Shown one piece after another: positions 20,823-30,552 of a stretch of DNA of 64,000 bases (positions are counted from its first letter, which is position 1; each line of letters opens with the position of its first letter). Under the pieces are notes generated by a model, which saw only the letters and a list, made by a program, of their open reading frames with translations, did not search any database and was not told the DNA's origin. The stretch spans positions 1,135,546 through 1,199,545 of the forward strand of contig NZ_BSOT01000005.1 in NCBI RefSeq assembly GCF_030160655.1, in the 5' to 3' direction. This DNA is from Agaribacter marinus (GTDB lineage: Bacteria; Pseudomonadota; Gammaproteobacteria; Enterobacterales; Alteromonadaceae). Both the position numbers and the translations under genes were made by a program.

Positions 20823-22097
20823 ATGCTTCCCATCATAATTATTGGCGTGCTGTTTTTTATATTTGGCTTTATCACTTGGTTAAATGGCGCACTTATTCCA
20901 TTTTTGCAGATTGTCAGTGACTTAAATGAGTTTCAAGCATTGCTCATTGCCTTTAGCTTTTACATTGCATATACGGTAATGGCATTACCAATGTCATGGA
21001 TACTTGAAAAAACAGGCTACAAACTCGGTATTGTCTATGGCTTGAGCTTAGTAGGAATGGGCAGTTTTTTATTTATCCCTGCCGCAAAAACACAAATTTT
21101 TGCCGTATTTTTATTTGCACAATTTACCATGGGAGCGGGATTAACCCTATTACAAACCGCTGCGAATCCATACATTGTAAAATTAGGCCCAAGCGAATCA
21201 GCCGCAGCACGTATCGCTGTTATGGGAATATTAAACAAATTGGCTGGCGTGCTCGCGCCACTAGCATTTACCGCCCTAGTACTTGCCGAATTTGCTGGAG
21301 TAAATGCTGCAAGCATAGCAGCATTACCCGCCCTTGAAAGAAAGATACAAATTACAAATATGGCCAACAACTTGATCATGCCCTATTTTGCAATGGGCCT
21401 GTCACTTTGTTGCTTAGCGCTAATCATGTGGCGTATTCAAATGCCAACAACTGACGACAACGCCGGCGCTGATACCAATGATAAAACGACCGTGTGGCGT
21501 CACCCTCAGTTAATTTGGGGGGCAATTTCTCTATTTTTCTATGTCGGTGTAGAAGTCATTGCAGGCGACACAATCGGTTTGTACGGCTCTTCACTGGGCT
21601 TAGATAATGTCACTGCGCTAACCTCGTATACCATGGCTGCGATGGTGCTTGGGTATTTCATTGGCTTAGCTGTTATTCCAAGGTTTGTGCAACAACACAC
21701 AGTATTGGTGCTTTCTGCGATTGTTGGCGTACTGTTAAGTGTCGGTATTGTTCTTAGCTCGGACACCAGTACGACGGTTGCCGACGTTTTGTGGGGGTGG
21801 AGCAACATTCCAGTATTACCAAACTCTGTCACGCTAATTGCGCTATTGGGCATAGCTAATGCCATGGTATGGCCCGCAATTTGGCCGCTGGCTTTGGCGG
21901 ATTTAGGTAAACACACGGCAAAAGGCTCGGCATTGCTAATAATGGGGATTGCCGGAGGCGCAATACTCCCACTCGTATACGGGGGATTAGCAGAATTGAC
22001 AAACCCAAAGCAAGCGTATTTATTCTTACTTTCAGGCTACCTGCTTATTGGTTGGTATGGCCTGAAAGGATACAAATTACGCATTAAAGCATCGTGA
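20823..22097 (+). CDS. nagP: MFS sugar transporter, NagP-like (N-acetylglucosamine permease)
   Basis: 424 residues with about 12 hydrophobic segments. The N-terminal FFIFGFITWLNGALIPFLQI and the segment LLQTAANPYIVKLGPSESAAARIAVMGILNK are hallmarks of the FucP/GluP/NagP branch of the major facilitator superfamily, which are H+ or Na+ sugar symporters of the inner membrane. NagP proteins of Shewanella-type bacteria import GlcNAc, and nagB-II directly upstream fits that. Its stop lies two bases from the convergent stop of the GH92 gene at 22100. Glucose or another sugar as substrate cannot be excluded from sequence. Confidence 0.8.
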   Translation: MLPIIIIGVLFFIFGFITWLNGALIPFLQIVSDLNEFQALLIAFSFYIAYTVMALPMSWILEKTGYKLGIVYGLSLVGMGSFLFIPAAKTQIFAVFLFAQFTMGAGLTLLQTAANPYIVKLGPSESAAARIAVMGILNKLAGVLAPLAFTALVLAEFAGVNAASIAALPALERKIQITNMANNLIMPYFAMGLSLCCLALIMWRIQMPTTDDNAGADTNDKTTVWRHPQLIWGAISLFFYVGVEVIAGDTIGLYGSSLGLDNVTALTSYTMAAMVLGYFIGLAVIPRFVQQHTVLVLSAIVGVLLSVGIVLSSDTSTTVADVLWGWSNIPVLPNSVTLIALLGIANAMVWPAIWPLALADLGKHTAKGSALLIMGIAGGAILPLVYGGLAELTNPKQAYLFLLSGYLLIGWYGLKGYKLRIKAS

Positions 22098-22099
22098 CT

Positions 22100-24385
22100 T
22101 TAATCTTCAGTAACGAACAACAAATCGCCACCAGTGACTAAGGTAGTATGGTGAATTTGATGTTGAGTAAGCACCTTACCATTGAAAAGAATGCGTTTAA
22201 CTGGATTGTCGAGTGGACCTTGTACCCGAATAGACAGCGGCTTACCGCCTACATCAAGCGTCATATGCGCAAACTCAGGGATGCCAAATACATAATCACC
22301 GCTGGCAGGGTTCACAGGATAGAAGCCCAGCGAACTCATTACATACCACGCCGACATTTGACCAACGTCGTCATTGCCGGCCAAACCGTCAGGTTGGTCA
22401 GTGTACATAGTATCGCGAATTTCTCGAATCTTCTGCTCGCCCTTGTAAGACTCACCTGCCAAGGCATACAAATAAGGCACATGATGCACAGGTTCATTGC
22501 CATGCGCATACTGCCCAATTAACCCTGAAATATCTGGCGACACATCTGCCCCTTGCATTTCTGAACTGATAGAAAACAATGTATCAAGCTTATCAACAAA
22601 GGCTTTTTTACTGCCAAAAAGTTGAATCAATCCATCCACATCATGTGGCACAAACCACGTATATTGCCAAGCGTTCGCCTCGGTGTAATCTGTGTTTCTA
22701 TGCTCAACGTAGGTCGGATTAAAGGGTTCTACCCAATGTCCGCCCTTGTCTTTCCCTCGCATAAATTGCAGTTCTGCATCAAATAAGGTTTTATAAGCGT
22801 TCGCCCGATGAGAGAAGTAATCAGCGTCAGCCTTTGCATCCATGCTTTTTGCTAAACGCGCAATCGCCCAGTCGTCAAATGCGTACTCTAATGTTTTAGA
22901 AACGGCTTCAACTTCTAACTCAGAGGGGATATATCCATAGTCTTTAAAATAGTTAATACCAAACTTATCTTGCATAGCAGATGCCTTACTTGCCGCTAAG
23001 ATACGCTCAGGCGCTACACTCGTTAAGCCTTTAAAATATGCATCTACCAGCACAGGCACCGCATGATAGCCAATCATTACGTCCGTTTCATTGGCCATTA
23101 AATCCCACGTGGGTAATAGGCCAGTTTCGTCGTAAAATGACAGCATTGAATGCATCATTGGATCAACAAGTGTTGGGTGGGTAATGGTCAATAAAGGGTG
23201 TAAAGTGCGAAACGTGTCCCATAACGAAAACAAGGTATAGCGCGGCAGTTTTTCTGGCGCTGTGTAGCGCTTCCCATCGGCACCAATATATTGTCCTAAT
23301 GCATCGCTATACAAATGAGGTGCAATCATCGAATGATAGAATGCAGTATAAAATTTAGTTTTTTTGGTGGTATCTGTACTTTCTACCTGAATGATGTTTA
23401 ATTGTTCACGCCAAACGTCTTGCGTGTCTTTTTTCACTTGATCAAAATCGAAACTTGGTACCTCTTGCACTATGTTTGCTTGCGCCCCGTCTATACTCGC
23501 ATAAGAAATACCCACCTTAACGACTAAGGCATCGCTCAAAACACCGAAATCTAACACCGCTTCGGATAGCACTCCTTGATGAACGTCCCCAGGTTGTTCA
23601 GTCTTATTTTCATAATATTGGTGCGTAAATGGATGACTAAACTCTGCAACAAAATACACTTTTTGACGTTTTGCCCATCCAGTAGATTCTCGGTAGCCGA
23701 CTAATTTTGTATCGCTAATTTTAGTAAAGGACGTCTTTGTCGCTTCATCATAATTTTGCGCATAGCCTAAGTTAAATATGAGTTTGGCATTGCTGGCACT
23801 ATCAAATTGATACCGGTGCACGCCAACGCGTGGCGTCGCAGTTAACTCCGCCTGAATACCAGACGATGACATCAATACCTTATAATATCCGGCTTCAGCA
23901 TATTCATTTTCTTTAGTATAGGTGTCGTACAACAGCGGCGTGTTTTTAGAATATTTGGTAAAAATCGAATTATCTTGGCGATTGAGCTTTTCTAAATAGT
24001 CGCCTTGAAATGGCAACACAAGGATATCTAAAAGATCACCAACACCAGTACCCGATAGGTGAGTGTGACTAAAGCCTAACAGGGTGTCATCTGAATAATG
24101 ATACCCAGAAGTCCAATCCCATCCTTTTGAGGGGTTATCGGGGCTTAGTTGTACCATGCCAAATGGCGTCGTTGCACCAGGAAACGTATGACCATGCCCA
24201 CCTGTACCAATAAAGGGGTCAACATAATTGAGCACGTCGTCATTTTCATTTATTTGTGTATTATTCTTTATATGTTCGACAGGCATATGAGCACACGCAC
24301 TTAACATTAAAAACGCGGTACAGCTTGTCAAAAACTGAGGCAAATTCTTCATCATTTTCTCTATATTTATTACTATATTCTTCAC
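22100..24385 (-). CDS. GH92 alpha-mannosidase lipoprotein (alpha-1,2-type motifs)
   Basis: 761 residues. Lipobox LSAC (FLMLSACAHM) follows a hydrophobic leader; start is GTG 24385 or one of the ATGs at 24355/24352. GH92 marks: YVDPFIGTGGHGHTFPGATTP near the mature N-terminus, GWDWTSGY, HTHLSGTGVGDLLDI, the acidic TEANAWQYTWFVPHD (likely catalytic Glu) and GNDDVGQMSAWY (catalytic Asp region). GH92 enzymes are Ca2+-dependent, inverting exo-alpha-mannosidases. The GWDW plus HGNEPVHHVPYLY combination is what I associate with alpha-1,2-specific members. Last gene of the minus arm, 5-40 bases after the SSS gene, placed on the cell surface or periplasmic face. Confidence 0.9.
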   Translation of the reverse strand: MKNIVINIEKMMKNLPQFLTSCTAFLMLSACAHMPVEHIKNNTQINENDDVLNYVDPFIGTGGHGHTFPGATTPFGMVQLSPDNPSKGWDWTSGYHYSDDTLLGFSHTHLSGTGVGDLLDILVLPFQGDYLEKLNRQDNSIFTKYSKNTPLLYDTYTKENEYAEAGYYKVLMSSSGIQAELTATPRVGVHRYQFDSASNAKLIFNLGYAQNYDEATKTSFTKISDTKLVGYRESTGWAKRQKVYFVAEFSHPFTHQYYENKTEQPGDVHQGVLSEAVLDFGVLSDALVVKVGISYASIDGAQANIVQEVPSFDFDQVKKDTQDVWREQLNIIQVESTDTTKKTKFYTAFYHSMIAPHLYSDALGQYIGADGKRYTAPEKLPRYTLFSLWDTFRTLHPLLTITHPTLVDPMMHSMLSFYDETGLLPTWDLMANETDVMIGYHAVPVLVDAYFKGLTSVAPERILAASKASAMQDKFGINYFKDYGYIPSELEVEAVSKTLEYAFDDWAIARLAKSMDAKADADYFSHRANAYKTLFDAELQFMRGKDKGGHWVEPFNPTYVEHRNTDYTEANAWQYTWFVPHDVDGLIQLFGSKKAFVDKLDTLFSISSEMQGADVSPDISGLIGQYAHGNEPVHHVPYLYALAGESYKGEQKIREIRDTMYTDQPDGLAGNDDVGQMSAWYVMSSLGFYPVNPASGDYVFGIPEFAHMTLDVGGKPLSIRVQGPLDNPVKRILFNGKVLTQHQIHHTTLVTGGDLLFVTED

Positions 24386-24390
24386 TACAC

Positions 24391-26178
24391 CTATGCCTCT
24401 AATTTGTCATACCAAGTACGTTTTAATATATAACTTGTCAGTGCACATGTAAGTACAGACAAGGCTAAAGGTAAATAAGCTTGTAAAATCAAGTACATTG
24501 CAATTAACACTAAGCTCGTTTGCCAAACGATGCCAATCGCGACGTTAAACAAATCTCGTGAAGGCGCTGACGCTACGAATGCAGGGTTTTGTGCTTGCAC
24601 ATGCGCTTTGATTGGTCCCCAGACACCCCAAGGACGAACCGTTTCATAAAACTTACTAAGCACGCGAATATCATCAGCAGGTGTCAATATCGATCCCAAG
24701 ATTGAACCAAGTGCGCCTGCCAATAACAAATATGGAAAAGCGTACAAGGGATGCAATGCTGGAAAAAGTATCGGCAAAGCTAAGGAAGCCACTAAGCCGC
24801 TAGTCATACCGCCAAAGTAGCCATAACCATTAAATCGCCACCAGTGCCACTTCAGTACATTCGCCGCCGCATAGCCACCAAAAAGTGCAGCAAACACCCA
24901 TTGCATAATGTCATTAATAGAATCTAATACCCAACCAAAACCAACCCCCGTCATCACCAATATTAATGAGACTACGTAACTTAACTTCACGTAATGGCGC
25001 TCGTTTTCATTTGGCTTTAAGTAGCGTCGATAGATATCATTTACAAAATACGCTGGCGCTGCGTTTACGGTCGCGGCAAATGTGGACATAAATGCGGCAA
25101 GCAAACCCGCGATCAACAAGCCGACTAACCCAACGGGAATAAAATGACTAATGGCATAAGGCAATACTTGTTCAAAATCAAACGATTTGTTAGACGCTTG
25201 AATTTCTGGCCCCATGAAAACCAAGGCCATGACAGCCAAGCCAACTACCATCATATAGCGTGGGATTAACATAACCAGTGAGACAACACCGCTCATTTTA
25301 GCGGCATCTTTAGCATCTTTACACGCAAGTATGCGCTGCATATCATAACCAGGTACAGGGCCAGCCATACTTGCCAATATCCCCTTAAACAACATCATCA
25401 TGAAAAACAGGCCAAATAGGCTAAAACCATCGGCATCTATCTTCTCGTTTACACTGTCGATAAGCCCCGTCCAGTCCAAATCTAATTCCCAAGCAAAGCC
25501 CAATGACAACCATCCCTCTGGCACCGCATTTTCAATCATACTAGGAGTCACAAGAGACAAAGCAATTAAACCGACAGCAATTGCTGCAATCGTCATTAGC
25601 ACAAACTGGATAATTTCTGTGACAACGACACTGATCATTCCCCCTTTCACCACGTACGCAGTGGTTAAGACGAAAATAGCTAAGGCATAGGTATTTGGCG
25701 ACCAATCCCAAGGTAAGAAGACTTCTGCAAATTTACCAATGCCTTTAAAGGCGTAAGCAATAAAGCCGATCGCACTGATGAGTGCAAAAATAACAATAAT
25801 TGCATGAGACAACTGCGTGCCTTTTCCTTCACCAAAACGGCTTGCAAGCCATTCTGCACCTGTCATCGCATTTGAACGCCGAAGCCAAGCCGACAAATAC
25901 ATCATCAAAAATATTTGGTTAAAAACGGGCCAAATCCAAGGCAACCATGCGCTCTTTACACCATAGACAAACATCATAGAGACGAGCCACATTGTACCTG
26001 CAATATCAAACATTCCGGACGCATTTGAGACACCTAAGGCCCACCATGGTATGCGTTTACCGCCAAGGAAGTAATCTCGCATATTGGCACCGCTGCGCCT
26101 TGAAACCCAAATGCCAATCACTAATGTGCAAAGCAAATACAGACCAATAATAAGGCCGTCCAAAAAAGATAACTGCAT
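24391..26178 (-). CDS. Sodium:solute symporter (SSS/SGLT family)
   Basis: 595 residues, about 14 membrane segments. It starts QLSFLDGLIIGLYLLCTLVIGIWVSRRSGANMRDYFLGGKRIPWW, the SSS N-terminus with the DYFLGG motif, and has GGMISVVVTEIIQF and STFAATVNAAPAYFVNDIYRRY, the Na2-site helix 8 region. SSS proteins move sugars, amino acids or other solutes with Na+ across the inner membrane. The gene lies 8 bases after GH2 beta-mannosidase, whose product has no signal peptide, which suggests that this symporter supplies its substrate (Man-beta-1,4-GlcNAc or mannobiose-type sugars). Substrate is inference. Confidence 0.85.
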   Translation of the reverse strand: MQLSFLDGLIIGLYLLCTLVIGIWVSRRSGANMRDYFLGGKRIPWWALGVSNASGMFDIAGTMWLVSMMFVYGVKSAWLPWIWPVFNQIFLMMYLSAWLRRSNAMTGAEWLASRFGEGKGTQLSHAIIVIFALISAIGFIAYAFKGIGKFAEVFLPWDWSPNTYALAIFVLTTAYVVKGGMISVVVTEIIQFVLMTIAAIAVGLIALSLVTPSMIENAVPEGWLSLGFAWELDLDWTGLIDSVNEKIDADGFSLFGLFFMMMLFKGILASMAGPVPGYDMQRILACKDAKDAAKMSGVVSLVMLIPRYMMVVGLAVMALVFMGPEIQASNKSFDFEQVLPYAISHFIPVGLVGLLIAGLLAAFMSTFAATVNAAPAYFVNDIYRRYLKPNENERHYVKLSYVVSLILVMTGVGFGWVLDSINDIMQWVFAALFGGYAAANVLKWHWWRFNGYGYFGGMTSGLVASLALPILFPALHPLYAFPYLLLAGALGSILGSILTPADDIRVLSKFYETVRPWGVWGPIKAHVQAQNPAFVASAPSRDLFNVAIGIVWQTSLVLIAMYLILQAYLPLALSVLTCALTSYILKRTWYDKLEA

Positions 26179-26186
26179 ATTTATAT

Positions 26187-28715
26187 CTAATCCGTATTGT
26201 AGGTATCGTACAACGACACGATACGCAAAGATTCCGCAATTAATTCAACGCCTTGACTTGCTAATGTAGCATCTACTAGCGATACCGTTTTTGGGATATT
26301 AGGCACCAAGTCAAAGAAATTATCGCTGAAGTTTTCATCACATATGGGAAACTCCACGTGCACGTAACGTGCTAATGAATTTGCTGTAAGTGTAACGTAA
26401 ATCACATCACCATCAACGTCTATATCTGGATGAATGCGAGGCTTTGACAAAGACAAAGATTTATTTTCAGTAAAGTAACTTGTATGTATTTCTCTATCAT
26501 TTTCACCTTGCCATTCTACTGCAAGAAAAACATTCTCCGCACGGCGGCCATCGAGCAGGTCATTAACCCCCATACTTAAGACTTTGTTGCTCGTATTGTC
26601 TCCGGCAATATAGGTATGTTCGGAGCAAAGCAGTATTTCTCCGGCTATCGACATTAGTTTGATTGCAATATTGAATATACATGCGCGCGGCGTGTCATTA
26701 ATAGCATAAACACATACCTCATTGTCGTTAACATCAGCCGCGACCAAGGTATTTTGAAACAATCGTTTAGCGGCATAGTGGGACGCTTTATATTTGCCAT
26801 AATAGTCAATACTCGACCAAGAGGTGACTGGCCAGCAATCGTTAAACTGCCAATACAAGGTACCCATGCAAAAAGGCCGAGCGGCTCTATGCGCTAAGAA
26901 TGCAGTACCCAATGCTTGCGCTTGCAATAATTGACTCAGGAATAAAAAGCTCTCAAAATCTTTAGGCAGATTAAATTCAGCGTCAATATGTTTTTTAATG
27001 ATGTTGTTGCCACGGGGATGCTTTTGGTGACTTAACATCGTAATAGAATTCAGGTCATAATCGTTTTCTGGACAAAATCGGCGTATAGATGACAATAATG
27101 GAAACGCTTGAAAGCCATATTCTGACATAAAGCGAGGAACACGGGTTTTAAATTCAGAAAACGGCAGTTCTCCATGCCAAACTCCCCAGTAATGGTTGTC
27201 ACCAACAGCGTCTTCTTCTGGACGCTCCCAAAAACTAATCGGCGAAGAGGCAATATACGCAATATCAGGCTGTAAGGCTTTTACAGTACTCGGCAGCAAC
27301 TGATGAAATAATGTATGGTAATCTTGTTTCAACTCGGCATATTGGCTGTCTGAATAAGCAAATTTTTCAGGCCATTCCCAACAATCAATGCCCATTTCTA
27401 TTTCGTTGTTTCCACACCAAAGGGCAATACAGGGATGAGAACGAAGTCGTTTAATATTACATTCGGCCTCATTTCTCACATTTTCTAAAAACGCCTCATT
27501 TGCTGGATATAGCGTGCACGCAAACATAAAATCTTGCCAAATCAAAATGCCATACTTATCAGCCAATTCATAAAAATAATCATCTTCGTATACGCCACCG
27601 CCCCAAACTCGCAACATATTCATGTTGGCTGCAAGCGCATCTTTAAAGATTTTCTCGTATTTATGCTTAGTGACCTTCGGTAAAAAGCTGTCACTTGGAA
27701 TATAGTTAGCGCCTTTCGCAAACACCGCCCGCCCATTCACATTAAAATAAAATGACTCGCCATGGGCATCTGGTTCTTGCACTAATTCGATAGTGCGTAA
27801 ACCAACTTTTTGTTGATGCGTAAGGTAGCGGTGGTCATCGTCAAGTAAACTCAATGAGAAATCATATAGAAACGGTGTGCCCTGCCCAACCGGCCACCAA
27901 AGAACAGGATGTTCTATCTCAATACTTAACTCGACTACCAGACGACTATCTGCATCCACTTTTACATGCTTTATTGATTGCGGCACCTGCGCGTTGTGAC
28001 AATTGATGACAGCCGTTAGCTCAGTGGACACAAATGCATCCACTGAAACAAAAAAGGTAACAGTCACACGCTCTGCCTGATGTGTTTGGCTTACATAGAC
28101 ATCAGCAAGACTAATACCCTCTACTGGCATCAATCGAATCGGCCGCCAAATACCACTAGTGACAAACCTAGGGCCCCAATCCCACCCATAGTGATACGGC
28201 GCTTTTCTCGTATATACACTTAATTTATCCGATGATTTGTCATTTTCTGCAGGGTAAATAAATCCGTTTTTTTCGGGTAAATGGCTTGTTTTATTTATGG
28301 GTGAATAAAACACAATGCGAAGGGTATTTTCACCTTTTACTAAGTAATCTTTACAACGAACTCGATGACTGACGAACATATTCTCAGAGCTAAACAATGG
28401 TTTATTGTTGAGATAAACATCACAATATGTATCCAGCCCATCGCACAGCAATTCCCACTCAGTACACTGTAAATCTTTATCACTTAGTTCAAATGTGCAC
28501 TGATATTCCCAATCTTTGTGCTCAATCCATTGTAAACGAGCCTCTTCATCAGCATAAAATGGGTCAGAGATTAATCCATGATTAAGTAAATCGGTGTGAT
28601 TGCAACCGGGTACCTTGGCATCTAACCAAGTACTGCTGCCCGACTGCTTAAAACGCCACTGGCATTCAGATAATTTATCTACCATCGTGTGCTCAGATTT
28701 TGTTGTATTTTTCAT
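26187..28715 (-). CDS. GH2 beta-mannosidase, predicted cytoplasmic
   Basis: 842 residues from ATG 28715 (AGGTGA 5 bases upstream); a TTG at 28766 with AGGAGG inside the end of the GH85 gene is an alternative. Family 2 layout: sugar-binding domain, immunoglobulin-like domain, TIM barrel. The start WRFKQSGSSTWLDAKVPGCNHTDLL is typical of beta-mannosidases. Acid/base Glu is in ALWCGNNEIEMG (about 438) and the nucleophile Glu in RFMSEYGFQAFP (about 532). GWDWGPRF.TSGIW also fits. No signal peptide is visible, so it should act in the cytoplasm on Man-beta-1,4-GlcNAc released from the N-glycan core. Confidence 0.9.
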   Translation of the reverse strand: MKNTTKSEHTMVDKLSECQWRFKQSGSSTWLDAKVPGCNHTDLLNHGLISDPFYADEEARLQWIEHKDWEYQCTFELSDKDLQCTEWELLCDGLDTYCDVYLNNKPLFSSENMFVSHRVRCKDYLVKGENTLRIVFYSPINKTSHLPEKNGFIYPAENDKSSDKLSVYTRKAPYHYGWDWGPRFVTSGIWRPIRLMPVEGISLADVYVSQTHQAERVTVTFFVSVDAFVSTELTAVINCHNAQVPQSIKHVKVDADSRLVVELSIEIEHPVLWWPVGQGTPFLYDFSLSLLDDDHRYLTHQQKVGLRTIELVQEPDAHGESFYFNVNGRAVFAKGANYIPSDSFLPKVTKHKYEKIFKDALAANMNMLRVWGGGVYEDDYFYELADKYGILIWQDFMFACTLYPANEAFLENVRNEAECNIKRLRSHPCIALWCGNNEIEMGIDCWEWPEKFAYSDSQYAELKQDYHTLFHQLLPSTVKALQPDIAYIASSPISFWERPEEDAVGDNHYWGVWHGELPFSEFKTRVPRFMSEYGFQAFPLLSSIRRFCPENDYDLNSITMLSHQKHPRGNNIIKKHIDAEFNLPKDFESFLFLSQLLQAQALGTAFLAHRAARPFCMGTLYWQFNDCWPVTSWSSIDYYGKYKASHYAAKRLFQNTLVAADVNDNEVCVYAINDTPRACIFNIAIKLMSIAGEILLCSEHTYIAGDNTSNKVLSMGVNDLLDGRRAENVFLAVEWQGENDREIHTSYFTENKSLSLSKPRIHPDIDVDGDVIYVTLTANSLARYVHVEFPICDENFSDNFFDLVPNIPKTVSLVDATLASQGVELIAESLRIVSLYDTYNTD

Positions 28716-28758
28716 TGAGTCACCTGCAGTAGGGGTTGAAGACGATAGCCTACGAAAT

Positions 28759-30552
28759 TCATTCAATATGCAACCCTCCTAGTAGGAACGTTTTCTTTTT
28801 GTTGCCAGCATTTACCTGAAGACTAATTCGCGTCAGCGTTTGACCAATATTCGCTGACAATACTTGCGAAGAGCTTGACCACTCACCAGTAGAAAAGGCC
28901 GAATTGGCAGCAAGTGGCACGCGCGTTTGATTGCCATCACTGAATGAGAGCAGCAAATACACTTCACTTGCACTTGCTTCCTCTGACTTAACGTTTGCAA
29001 TTAAACGCGTATTATTTGACAGCAGGAGCTGAGTCTTAAACAACGGGATTTCAATATGCTCGTCCGCAAAAGGCGCGATCGTAAACCGTAGCGATGACCC
29101 ACCGTTGTACGCGTCACTAAAATCATACTGAATATCGACCAAACCTTTAGTCATAGTATTTTGAACGGCAAACTGCCAAGTCGGTAAAATGTCCTGTTGC
29201 GCGATGTCATGCCAATCATCAGCACTCACTTTTTGGCCGCCCTTCATGCGCAATCGGCCATGCCCGGTATTAAAGTACGTTGAAAACGGCAGTGATGAGA
29301 TGACACTTCGCGCGGCTACGTGCGCACCAATGCCCGGCCATTCTTCATAGTCTTTAATAGCGACATTTAAATCGTTGCCCGCAAATAGACGTTGTTCGGT
29401 TTCATAAAACCGCTCGACGTCATTTGGATCTTGCTGATATCGACTATATGCAGGGAGCTTATCTGTGCCGGAAAAGTTAAAATTCACGTTGTTAGCAAAC
29501 AATGCTAGCGATGTCTTTGCTGGCGCATTTTTAGGAAAAATTGCATCCAACCATGTATATGTACTAAACGCTCGTTGCGCCTTTCTTTCTGGCCAAAGGT
29601 CGGCCCCAAAATATACGTCATAGGGTGAACGCCCCTTTTGCTTAGCTAACTCGGCAGAGTCATTAAGCATTTCGCCATTCCACCAATAATTGACAAACAT
29701 TGCATCTGCACTGCGCGGACTGTCTTTGTCTTCCTGAAAAAACGGTAAGTTTTTCTCGTTAAGTGCATTTTGCCATCGAACGCGACCGTCCATAATCATC
29801 GAATCGTACCAATGAATTTCGATATGTGGTGGGGCTAAATTGGTTAAGTAGCGCATAAAATCTTGCATTTTTAGTGCAAGCTTTGCAGCACGTTCTTTGT
29901 CTATCTCGCCTGGAATAATATTACCGTGCTCATCCTTTACTGCTTGTAAGTTGGTTTCTTGATTAATTAGCCAACCATCAAAGCCATAATACTCAGCCAT
30001 TGCGACGAGTTTGTGAGCGGCAATAAACCTGCCTGCATCGTCTTGCACAAGCAATCGCTCAACGGTATCTGCACTCCCGCCCCACTGTGCGATGCCCAGA
30101 AACACAGTGCCTAATACACGCACACCGTTTTTGTGTGCAGCTTCTACCCATGGCCTCGCAGGGACATTTACTGTTTGATCGGCTGTACCCGCAAACCAGT
30201 TAAGGGTGTCTATATACGCCCAATTGGTAAAATTGTATAAGTTGAATGAATCTTGTTCGTGTAAATAGTTGCCAAAATTATTCATGCCATCTGGCGCAAG
30301 TAATATACGTGCATGACTGTCCAAATTTGCCTGCAATGCGCCTATACGCGGATCGATACGCGTTGCTAATGGAATACGACTCACGTTATCCTTTGTGGCA
30401 AATTCAGATGTTTCGTGCCAATCCAAGGCCTGCGACAAGGTAAGTGAAAACGGCGGTTGGCTATGTTTTATTTCGGCATGTAAAGCACCAGAACAGAGCG
30501 CCGCAAGCACTATAAACACGGCAACATATTTCGAAAAAATGGATTTACGCAA
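28759..30552 (-). CDS. GH85 endo-beta-N-acetylglucosaminidase
   Basis: About 597 residues from the TTG at 30552, with GGAG just upstream inside the last codons of the asparaginase gene; longer frames start at 30642 or 30603 but reach into that gene. The leader LRKSIFSKYVAVFIVLAALCSGALHA is a Sec signal peptide. The GH85 catalytic motif N-x-E is seen in YYGFDGWLINQETN (Asn about 197, Glu about 199), with IAQWGGS and IEIHWYDSMIMDGRVRWQNALN as in Endo-A-like enzymes. It cuts the GlcNAc-beta-1,4-GlcNAc core of N-glycans by substrate-assisted catalysis, leaving one GlcNAc on Asn. The C-terminal ~170 residues form a beta-rich module. Overlaps asparaginase by a few bases, so coupled to it. Confidence 0.9.
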   Translation of the reverse strand: MRKSIFSKYVAVFIVLAALCSGALHAEIKHSQPPFSLTLSQALDWHETSEFATKDNVSRIPLATRIDPRIGALQANLDSHARILLAPDGMNNFGNYLHEQDSFNLYNFTNWAYIDTLNWFAGTADQTVNVPARPWVEAAHKNGVRVLGTVFLGIAQWGGSADTVERLLVQDDAGRFIAAHKLVAMAEYYGFDGWLINQETNLQAVKDEHGNIIPGEIDKERAAKLALKMQDFMRYLTNLAPPHIEIHWYDSMIMDGRVRWQNALNEKNLPFFQEDKDSPRSADAMFVNYWWNGEMLNDSAELAKQKGRSPYDVYFGADLWPERKAQRAFSTYTWLDAIFPKNAPAKTSLALFANNVNFNFSGTDKLPAYSRYQQDPNDVERFYETEQRLFAGNDLNVAIKDYEEWPGIGAHVAARSVISSLPFSTYFNTGHGRLRMKGGQKVSADDWHDIAQQDILPTWQFAVQNTMTKGLVDIQYDFSDAYNGGSSLRFTIAPFADEHIEIPLFKTQLLLSNNTRLIANVKSEEASASEVYLLLSFSDGNQTRVPLAANSAFSTGEWSSSSQVLSANIGQTLTRISLQVNAGNKKKTFLLGGLHIE

